In this document: positions 6,268-11,350 of the stretch, in pieces | Position numbering within the stretch: the stretch's first letter is position 1 | Layout: every line of letters starts with the position of its first letter | DNA from: Acidobacteriota bacterium | Lineage (GTDB): Bacteria; Acidobacteriota; Blastocatellia; Pyrinomonadales; Pyrinomonadaceae | Direction: 5' to 3' | Assembly (NCBI GenBank): GCA_023436495.1 | Contig: JAEZIT010000063.1 | Coordinates: 1-11,350 of the forward strand | DNA length: 11,350 nucleotides | Translations under genes and position numbers: made by a program | The notes under the pieces: generated by a model | Database searches by the model: none | Told to the model about the DNA's origin: nothing | What the model saw: the letters and a program-made list of their open reading frames with translations, nothing else

Positions 6268-8211
6268 ATGACCGAGCCAAAGATAAACGATTTCGTTATC
6301 CGATTTGCAAACGTGAACGGTACGGGTTCCGCTTCGGCGAACGCGCTGTTCACAAAAGCGGTATTTCGCATGGGCGTGCCCGTTACGCCGAAGAACATTT
6401 TTCCGTCGAACATACAGGGCCTGCCGACATGGTACGAAGCGCGGGTAAGCGAGAAAGGCTACCTAGGGCGCCGCGAGGGCGTCGATGTAATGGTCGCCGT
6501 GAATCCGCAATCGATGAAAAAAGATTACGCGGACGTAAAACCGGGCGGTTATTTCGTTTACGACAGCACGAAGCCGCTGCCGCCGGGCTACGAACGCGAA
6601 GACATAACGCATCTCGGCATTCCGATGACGGAGCTTTGCAACGCGGAATATACGGACGCGCGCCAGCGGCAGCTCTTTAAGAACATCGTTTATATAGGCG
6701 CGCTCGCGACGCTGTTCGATATCGAATTTCCCGTGCTCGAGGGAATGATCGGGGAGCAGTTCAAGGGCAAGGAAAAGCTGATAGAGCCGAACATAAAGGC
6801 GCTGAACCTTGGCGTAAATTACGTAAAGGAAAATTTCGAATACCCGTTCCGCCTGCGTGTCGAACGCCGTGACCTGTTGGGCGATAAGATCCTGTTTAGC
6901 GGCAATTCCGCATGCGCGCTTGGGGCAGTGTACGCCGGCGCGACCGTTGCGGCGTGGTACCCGATCACGCCTTCGACATCGGTCGTCGATGCTTTTACGA
7001 AATATGCGGCGAAGTACCGCGTCGATCCGGAAACGGGCAAGAATAATTACGCAATCGTGCAGGCCGAGGACGAACTCGCGGCGATTGGTATGGTAATGGG
7101 TGCAATGTGGAACGGGGCACGCGCATTCACGGCAACGAGCGGCCCGGGCGTGTCGCTGATGAATGAATTCCTGGGACTCGGGTATTTTGCCGAGATCCCG
7201 ACCGTTCTGATCGACGTACAGCGTACAGGCCCATCGACCGGCATGCCAACGCGTACGCAGCAATCGGACCTGCTGCTGGCGGCATACGCTTCGCACGGCG
7301 ATACGAAACATCCGCTGCTGTTGCCGGCAACCCCGAAAGAGTGTTTTGAAATGACGGCGGACGCATTCGACCTGACGGAAAGATTGCAGACGCCGGTGAT
7401 CGTGATGACGGACCTCGACCTCGGGATGAACGATCATGTCACCGAACCGCTCGTTTGGGACGACAGCCGCCGGTACGACCGCGGAAAGGTGCTGACCGCC
7501 GAACAGCTTGATGCTATTTACTCGTCCAACGGTAAATTGTCGCGTGAGAAATTAGAGGATGCCGCACGCGGTAACGGTTTCGGGTCCGCGGAAACGCTAC
7601 TTTCCGAAGCCGATGGCCAGCCGCACGGCGATCAATCGCTGACGCAGCCGTTGGAACAGTTCAAGGGCAAATATGGCCGCTACCTCGACATCGACGACGA
7701 CGGAATTCCCTACCGTACGATCGCCGGAACGCACGTGACGCGCGGCGCTTTTACTACGCGCGGATCGTCCCGCGATGAATTTGCGGTCTATACCGAGGAC
7801 GGCGACGCGTATAGACGAAACGTCGACCGTCTGATGCGGAAATGGGACACCGCAAAAGAACTCGTGCCGCAGCCGGAGTTCTACTCGTCGCCGAACGGTG
7901 GAGACGCCGGTGTCATTTTCTTTGGCACGTCAACGGATTCGGCCCTCGAAGCGCTGGAACTGCTCGCGGCTGAAGGCGTTCACCTAGACGCAATGCGCGT
8001 CCGCGCGTTCCCTTTCGGCAAGGCATTTCAGGAATTTGTCGACGCTCATGATCGGCTCTTCGTTATCGAACAGAACCGCGACGCGCAGTTTCGCAGCCTG
8101 ATGATGATCGAACTCGGCGTAAACCCGGCGAAGATCGTTTCGGTATTAAATTATGACGGCATGCCGATAACGGCGGATAATATTTATAGGCAGATCAAGG
8201 TTAAGCTATAA
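6268..8211 (+). CDS. korA: 2-oxoglutarate:acceptor oxidoreductase, fused gamma-alpha subunit
   Basis: A 647-residue subunit of the CoA-acylating 2-oxoacid oxidoreductase family. Residues ~10-190 form the gamma domain, opening FVIRFANVNGTGS. The alpha domain starts near 209 with FSGNSACALGAVYAG and carries YPITP (231-235) and QRTGPSTGMPT (318-328), the conserved pyrimidine-domain motifs of KorA-type subunits. A middle section (YRTIAGTHVTRGAFTTRG, then YRRNVDRLMRKWDTA) and the C-terminal domain (~540-647) complete the protein. Gamma-before-alpha fusion, with the ThDP subunit encoded separately as korB, is the usual OGOR layout. Residues ~419-466 look like an insertion relative to family members I recall. 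With KorB it should convert 2-oxoglutarate and CoA to succinyl-CoA and CO2 in the cytosol, giving low-potential electrons. The ATG has no Shine-Dalgarno. 2-Oxoglutarate is the likeliest substrate, but another 2-oxoacid cannot be excluded. Confidence 0.92.
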   Translation: MTEPKINDFVIRFANVNGTGSASANALFTKAVFRMGVPVTPKNIFPSNIQGLPTWYEARVSEKGYLGRREGVDVMVAVNPQSMKKDYADVKPGGYFVYDSTKPLPPGYEREDITHLGIPMTELCNAEYTDARQRQLFKNIVYIGALATLFDIEFPVLEGMIGEQFKGKEKLIEPNIKALNLGVNYVKENFEYPFRLRVERRDLLGDKILFSGNSACALGAVYAGATVAAWYPITPSTSVVDAFTKYAAKYRVDPETGKNNYAIVQAEDELAAIGMVMGAMWNGARAFTATSGPGVSLMNEFLGLGYFAEIPTVLIDVQRTGPSTGMPTRTQQSDLLLAAYASHGDTKHPLLLPATPKECFEMTADAFDLTERLQTPVIVMTDLDLGMNDHVTEPLVWDDSRRYDRGKVLTAEQLDAIYSSNGKLSREKLEDAARGNGFGSAETLLSEADGQPHGDQSLTQPLEQFKGKYGRYLDIDDDGIPYRTIAGTHVTRGAFTTRGSSRDEFAVYTEDGDAYRRNVDRLMRKWDTAKELVPQPEFYSSPNGGDAGVIFFGTSTDSALEALELLAAEGVHLDAMRVRAFPFGKAFQEFVDAHDRLFVIEQNRDAQFRSLMMIELGVNPAKIVSVLNYDGMPITADNIYRQIKVKL

Positions 8212-8216
8212 ATTTG

Positions 8217-8513
8217 ATGCGTTACGACTTTGAATGGGACGCGCGCAAAGCCGGTTCCAACATTCGGAAACACAAAGTCAGTTTCGAGCGGGCGGCAACT
8301 ATTTTTCGTGATCCGAATCTGCTTTCAATCCCCGACGAAAAGCATAGCGATTCGGAGGAACGTTGGATCACAATAGGATTGGATGAGATGGGCAATCTGC
8401 TTGTGATCGCGCATACTTACAAGAGCGAAGATGCAAAGTCCGCTCGCATAAGGATAATCTCCGCTAGGAAAGCAGTGAGAAACGAAAGGAATGAATATGA
8501 AAAAGGAGTATGA
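8217..8513 (+). CDS. brnT: BrnT-family toxin (type II toxin-antitoxin, ribonuclease)
   Basis: A 98-residue BrnT/DUF497 protein. It shows FEWD (5-8), KAGSNIRKHKVSFE (11-24), a FRDP turn, ERWITIGL (48-55), AHT (65-67) and the terminal RIIISAR-type strand, here RIRIISARKA (77-86), followed by an ERNEYE helix. These are the family signatures of the RelE-like ribonuclease fold described for Brucella BrnT. It starts five bases after the korA stop; TTG at 8214 is an alternative start two bases after that stop. It overlaps the antitoxin gene by 17 bases, the usual toxin-first order. No catalytic segment is missing, so it is probably active. Its base composition is lower in GC than the flanking kor genes, which suggests acquisition. 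Confidence 0.87.
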   Translation: MRYDFEWDARKAGSNIRKHKVSFERAATIFRDPNLLSIPDEKHSDSEERWITIGLDEMGNLLVIAHTYKSEDAKSARIRIISARKAVRNERNEYEKGV

Positions 8514-8691
8514 CTTTTCAAAAGCGGTCAGAGGCAAGTTTTACAACCCGGAAGGAGAATTTAACCTGCCGATATACCTCGAGCCTGAGATCGAAGAATT
8601 CATTCAAAAGCTGTCGGTCGAAAAGAACGTCGATCGCAGTCAAATAGTCAACCGCCTGTTGAAGAAGGACATGGAGATAAGGAATTTCTAA
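8497..8691 (+). CDS. brnA: BrnA-family antitoxin, ribbon-helix-helix type
   Basis: A 64-residue protein. AAAGGA at 8485-8490 favours the ATG at 8497 (six-base gap) over the ATG at 8491. The N-terminal KKEYDFSKAVRGKFY stretch resembles the toxin-binding arm of BrnA antitoxins. The remainder (EFNLPIYLEP, then two helices with VDRSQIVNRLLKKD) has the strand-helix-helix outline of ribbon-helix-helix DNA-binding proteins. It should neutralise BrnT and repress its own promoter, which would lie within the end of korA or in the five-base gap. I see no clear operator there. Followed by korB after 114 bases. Confidence 0.83.
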   Translation: MKKEYDFSKAVRGKFYNPEGEFNLPIYLEPEIEEFIQKLSVEKNVDRSQIVNRLLKKDMEIRNF

Positions 8692-8780
8692 AATTCAGCT
8701 GTGTTGCGATACTCGGCGGTAAATGACATCCTGGTTTTTGAAGATCTGCAAGGACCTTGAAATCCGGAAACCATAAGCGA

Positions 8781-8798
8781 GCCGGCGGTTAAACCGGC
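8781..8798 (+). other. inverted repeat just before korB
   Basis: GCCGG (8781-8785) pairs with CCGGC (8794-8798). Alternatively CGGTT (8786-8790) pairs with AACCG (8792-8796) around a single A. The structure ends seven bases before the korB ATG, where no Shine-Dalgarno is seen, much as before korA. It may influence korB translation. Confidence 0.35.
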
Positions 8799-8805
8799 GA
8801 ACAAT

Positions 8806-9858
8806 ATGACATACGTACGCTCTAAATTCCGACATCCCGCTTTGCCGAAGAACGACCTCGGCTATACGGTTGATTATTACGAAGGCAGCCTAAGCACGCT
8901 GTGTGCGGGTTGTGGGCACGATTCGATCAACGCAGCGATCGTCGAGGCCTGCTGGCAGATGAACATCGAACCGCACAAGGTCGCGAAGCTGTCGGGCATC
9001 GGCTGTTCGTCCAAATCGCCTGCCTATTTCCTTTCGAATTCGCATGGCTTCAATTCGGTTCACGGCCGCATGCCGTCGGTTGCCACGGGCGCGAACCTGG
9101 CGAACCGCGACCTGATCTACCTCGGCGTTTCAGGCGACGGCGATACGGCGTCGATCGGCATGGGCCAGTTCGTCCACGTCGTCCGGCGAAACCTGAACAT
9201 GGTCTATCTCGTGATGAACAATGGCTGTTATGGTTTGACCAAGGGGCAGGACAGCGCGACCGCCGACGCCGGGTCGAAGAACAAATCCGGCAACGTTAAC
9301 CTGTTCGAAGCGATCGACCTGGCAAGCCTTGCCATCGAGCTCGGGGCCACGTTCGTCGCGCAGAGTTTTTCGGGCGATAAGGAACAGCTCGTCCCGCTGC
9401 TGAAAGCGGCAATGCACCACAACGGGTTTGCATTGCTGAACGTTATATCGCCGTGCGTAACATTCAACAACAACCCTGGTTCGACCAAATCGTACGATTA
9501 CGTCCGCCAACATATGGAAACGACGAGCATCGTCGATTTCGTGCCGCTCTCGCGCGAGATCCTGACGAGTTACGAAGCAGGCAGCATCAAGGACCTTACG
9601 ATGCACGACGGCACTACGATACATCTGCACAAGCTCGAAAAGGATTGGGACCCGCTCGACCGTCTTTCCGCCATCAACGCGGTCCAGAGGGCAAAGGCGA
9701 AGGGCGAGATCCTGACCGGCCTGCTTTACGTCGACGAAACGTCGTCCGACCTGCATGAGCTGATCAAAACCTCAGACCGGCCGCTGAACGCAATGTCGGA
9801 ATCGGACCTATGCCCAGGCTCGTCCATACTCGAAAAAATAAACGCATCCCTGAGATAG
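8806..9858 (+). CDS. korB: 2-oxoglutarate:acceptor oxidoreductase, beta (thiamine-diphosphate) subunit
   Basis: A 350-residue ThDP-binding subunit. GDG at 110-112 with NN at 138-139 is the ThDP/Mg2+ motif, and YGLTKGQ follows at 142-148, as in KorB. Four cysteines at C33, C36 (CAGCGH), C67 (GIGCSS) and C217 (SPCVTFN) have the spacing of the single [4Fe-4S] cluster ligands of Sulfolobus-type 2-oxoacid:ferredoxin oxidoreductases. KorB therefore holds both the active-site cofactor and the first electron acceptor; electrons would then pass to the korC-like protein or to free ferredoxin. Length is typical. Its partner korA lies 594 bases upstream, with the BrnT/BrnA pair between. It may be read through from korA or from a promoter in the 114-base gap; I see no convincing boxes there. 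Confidence 0.93.
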   Translation: MTYVRSKFRHPALPKNDLGYTVDYYEGSLSTLCAGCGHDSINAAIVEACWQMNIEPHKVAKLSGIGCSSKSPAYFLSNSHGFNSVHGRMPSVATGANLANRDLIYLGVSGDGDTASIGMGQFVHVVRRNLNMVYLVMNNGCYGLTKGQDSATADAGSKNKSGNVNLFEAIDLASLAIELGATFVAQSFSGDKEQLVPLLKAAMHHNGFALLNVISPCVTFNNNPGSTKSYDYVRQHMETTSIVDFVPLSREILTSYEAGSIKDLTMHDGTTIHLHKLEKDWDPLDRLSAINAVQRAKAKGEILTGLLYVDETSSDLHELIKTSDRPLNAMSESDLCPGSSILEKINASLR

Positions 9859-9894
9859 AGGCGAGAACCAAGCCGAAATTCCGGCGGATAAGAT

Positions 9895-9928
9895 AGAAAA
9901 GCGGCAGATCGATTTCTGCCGCTTTTCT
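9895..9928 (+). terminator. strong intrinsic terminator after korB
   Basis: A perfect 14-bp stem: AGAAAAGCGGCAGA (9895-9908) and TCTGCCGCTTTTCT (9915-9928), with a six-base loop and a following T-rich run. The stem starts 37 bases after the korB stop. The A-run on the left arm gives T residues on the other strand too, so it may also stop minus-strand transcripts from the tRNA side. Confidence 0.9.
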
Positions 9929-9980
9929 TATTTCGATACTCCAAAGCAGCCGAGCCGAATATTCAACGCCATAAAAACAA

Positions 9981-10005
9981 AACGGACGCCACATAAGCGT
10001 CCGTT
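9981..10005 (-). terminator. intrinsic terminator of tRNA-Asn
   Basis: AACGGACGC (9981-9989) and GCGTCCGTT (9997-10005) form a 9-bp stem with a seven-base loop. On the minus strand it is followed by TTGTTTTTAT. It begins 12 bases after the tRNA 3' CCA, so it is placed to end the tRNA transcript. Confidence 0.85.
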
Positions 10006-10016
10006 CGTCAATATTT

Positions 10017-10091
<75 letters not shown>

Positions 10092-10100
10092 ATGGCCGTC

Positions 10101-10119
10101 AAAAAACGCCCGTCGGGCG
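10101..10119 (-). other. terminator-like hairpin in the tRNA-Asn leader
   Basis: On the minus strand CGCCC-GAC-GGGCG (10119-10107) is followed at once by six T residues (10106-10101), and the mature tRNA begins only nine bases later. This is the form of an intrinsic terminator, but it stands before the gene rather than after it. Confidence 0.5.
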
Positions 10120-10133
10120 GACGCTCAAAGACG

Positions 10134-10145
10134 AACCTTAAGGTT
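10134..10145. repeat. 12-bp perfect palindrome at the tRNA promoter
   Basis: AACCTTAAGGTT is its own reverse complement. It overlaps the probable -10 box and start site of the tRNA-Asn promoter, where a bound protein could control initiation. Confidence 0.45.
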
Positions 10146-10169
10146 AGGAATTTATCGTAGGATTGTCAA
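10141..10169 (-). promoter_or_regulatory. probable tRNA-Asn promoter
   Basis: A perfect TTGACA lies on the minus strand at 10169-10164, followed after 17 bases by TAACCT (10146-10141), a weak -10 box. The predicted start is near 10134, about 40 bases before the tRNA. No other promoter-like pair is seen closer. Confidence 0.5.
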
Positions 10170-10220
10170 GTGCGGAGCGGCCGATCGATGGGGGCCGCGG
10201 ATGGGTCACGGGCAGGAGGT

Positions 10221-10248
10221 TTGGTGTATTCGGAACCGGTGTTATGCT
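10221..10248 (+). promoter_or_regulatory. probable promoter of the DUF1801 gene
   Basis: TTGGTG (10221-10226), a 16-base spacer and TATGCT (10243-10248), with TG one base before the -10 box (extended -10 form). A start near 10255 falls before the AGGAG at 10271-10275, so the DUF1801 protein cannot begin at the earlier in-frame ATG at 10201. Confidence 0.45.
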
Positions 10249-10287
10249 AGTGCGAAATTCTGGAAAAACAAGGAGCAAATTGAGACC

Positions 10288-10710
10288 ATGGCGGCTGAAC
10301 CGAAGACAAGGCCAACGGATGAAAGCGTCGAGGATTTTCTGAATTCGTTAGACGACGAGCGGAAGCGTGCCGACAGTTTTCGCGTTGCGGAAATGATGCA
10401 GCGTGTGAGCGGCGAGCGGCCGGTAATGTGGGGTTCGGCGATCGTCGGGTTCGGCTCTCAGCCCCTGAAATACGCCTCAGGCAAGGAGTTGGATTGGCCG
10501 AAGATCGGTTTCTCGCCTCGAAAGGCGTCGCTGACGCTTTATATTTCGGGAAGTTTCGACGACTATGACGAACTGATGGCAAAGCTCGGCAAGCATACTA
10601 AGAGCAAGGCCTGCTTGTACATTAAACGCCTCTCGGACGTTGACCTCAGCGTCCTGGAAGAGATAATGCACCGGTCGATTGCTCATACCGATGAAAATGG
10701 ATGCGGGTAA
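10288..10710 (+). CDS. DUF1801 family protein
   Basis: A 140-residue protein. The start is taken as the ATG at 10288, with AGGAG at 10271-10275 twelve bases upstream (rather long) and the probable promoter between it and the earlier in-frame ATG at 10201. The family core runs from about residue 15 to 135: SVEDFLNSLDDERKRAD, then SGERPVMWGSAIVGFG, WPKIGFSPRKASLTLYI, and KACLYIKRLSDVDLSVLEEI. This is a small alpha-beta soluble domain. Bacillus subtilis YdhG (Fra), proposed as a frataxin-like iron chaperone, belongs to the same family, but function is not settled across it and none is assigned here. Monocistronic by its own promoter; not connected to the kor genes. Confidence 0.87.
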   Translation: MAAEPKTRPTDESVEDFLNSLDDERKRADSFRVAEMMQRVSGERPVMWGSAIVGFGSQPLKYASGKELDWPKIGFSPRKASLTLYISGSFDDYDELMAKLGKHTKSKACLYIKRLSDVDLSVLEEIMHRSIAHTDENGCG

Positions 10711-11106
10711 GGTGACGTACCAGTATTTCAGTCGTTCCAAGCGTATAGACATGCCTGTGTCAATCACAGATATGCGGATGACGGTGGAGAGGGGGTTTCG
10801 CGAGTTTCAAGCACATAGTTTTCCGACTGCCCGTAAGAATAGAAACCAAATGTCAGTACAAGAGTGAAGCTCACAGCTTATGAGGCGGGAGGTTCCGAGT
10901 GTTGATCTGCGGGCATTATTGTCTAAAAATCCCACAATTTCTTGTCGGAACGGTGCATTGACGGCGGCCTCAGGTTCAAATAGAATTCGTGCTTCTCCAA
11001 ATAATCCGAGCGGCACGCCGTGCGTTTGCGGTTTAGTTTTGGTCGGTGCGGGCGTTGCCGGTCTTAGCGTCCCACGGTTGTACTTGCCCCCTTCAGGAGG
11101 TCTGAA
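10711..11106. other. intergenic stretch without a supportable gene
   Basis: Nearly 400 bases. Short open frames exist on both strands (for example 10679-10867 and 10880-11110 on plus, 10807-11016 on minus), but none has a ribosome binding site at its start, a recognisable domain or coding-like composition. There are small palindromes, such as GCACG-C-CGTGC at 11013-11023 and AAGCT-CAC-AGCTT at 10867-10879. A weak promoter could lie near 11055-11084. It may hold a small RNA or gene remnants; I cannot show either. Confidence 0.5.
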
Positions 11107-11350
11107 ATGAACCGAAAAACCGGCTTTCCGGCAAGCTTTAACCTATTTGCCGCCATTGCTGCATTCCTGTTTGCATCCATTCTTAATTCCACTGCCGCCG
11201 CACAGACGCAAAAGGCTCCGACGCGTTCGTTGCTTGAGGTTACGATCGTTTCCGTGCGGCCGGAAATGGCGATGGACTTCGAAACGCTTATAAAGACGGA
11301 ATATAATCCGGCCTTCGTAAAAGGCGGTGGAAAACAGAGCGCCGTATGGC
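11107..11350 (+). CDS. secreted hypothetical protein (3' end outside window)
   Basis: An ideal AGGAGGT at 11095-11101, five bases before the ATG, starts a frame of 81 codons open to the window edge. Residues 1-31 form a Sec signal peptide: basic start (MNRK), hydrophobic core (FNLFAAIAAFLFASIL), and a likely signal peptidase I cut after AAA, before QTQK. The mature start, with LLEVTIVSVRPEMAMDFETLIK, looks like a strand followed by a helix. It recalls small secreted proteins of unknown role in Acidobacteriota, but that is only a memory of similarity. Product exported to the periplasm or beyond. Confidence 0.75.
   Translation, partial: MNRKTGFPASFNLFAAIAAFLFASILNSTAAAQTQKAPTRSLLEVTIVSVRPEMAMDFETLIKTEYNPAFVKGGGKQSAVW

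Noticed and set aside
6463..7437. 324-codon minus-strand open frame
   Set aside because: Antisense shadow of korA with the same arginine-rich character and no recognisable domain.
9130..9756. 208-codon minus-strand open frame
   Set aside because: Shadow of korB, whose cofactor motifs are intact in the plus frame.
10880..11110. 76-codon plus frame with a VGAGVAG glycine-rich stretch
   Set aside because: The stretch resembles a Rossmann motif but lacks a surrounding fold, and the frame overlaps the strong ribosome binding site and start of the secreted-protein gene.

Overview
The window reads as part of a chromosome from a moderately GC-rich bacterium. I lean towards Acidobacteriota (Blastocatellia-like). 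The reasons are the three-part Kor set, the style of the small conserved genes (DUF2200, DUF4256, DUF1801) and remembered similarity of the Kor proteins. This is inference from recall, not from a search. No rRNA, CRISPR array, transposase, integrase or phage gene is visible.

Layout. (1) 1-1371, minus: most of a polytopic membrane glycosyltransferase (ArnT/GT39-like) that runs off the left edge. (2) 1372-1619: divergent intergenic region. (3) 1620-3476, plus: a GltD/NfnB-type flavoprotein with a C-terminal double [4Fe-4S] ferredoxin domain (korC-like). (4) 3451-6033: six small cargo genes: an unrecognised cytosolic protein, DUF2200, two small membrane proteins, a VOC-fold protein and, in opposite orientation, DUF4256. 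(5) 6268-8211, plus: korA, the fused gamma-alpha subunit of 2-oxoglutarate:acceptor oxidoreductase. (6) 8217-8691: a BrnT/BrnA toxin-antitoxin pair lying between korA and korB. (7) 8806-9858: korB, the thiamine-diphosphate subunit, closed by a strong intrinsic terminator. (8) 10017-10091, minus: tRNA-Asn(GTT) with its own terminator and an unusual leader. (9) 10288-10710: DUF1801. (10) 10711-11106: about 400 bases with no gene I can support. (11) 11107 to the right edge: the start of a secreted protein.

How the genes work together. KorA and KorB should form a CoA-dependent 2-oxoglutarate oxidoreductase. The korC-like flavoprotein supplies ferredoxin-type clusters, FAD and a pyridine-nucleotide site, so the set could act as a 2-oxoglutarate:NAD(P)+ oxidoreductase, as described for KorABC of denitrifying, aromatic-degrading betaproteobacteria. 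What is odd is the genetics. The three subunits are separated by unrelated small genes, including a toxin-antitoxin pair directly between the two catalytic subunits. I did not find a clearly new biological system. The best leads are the interrupted kor locus and the terminator-like leader of the tRNA gene.
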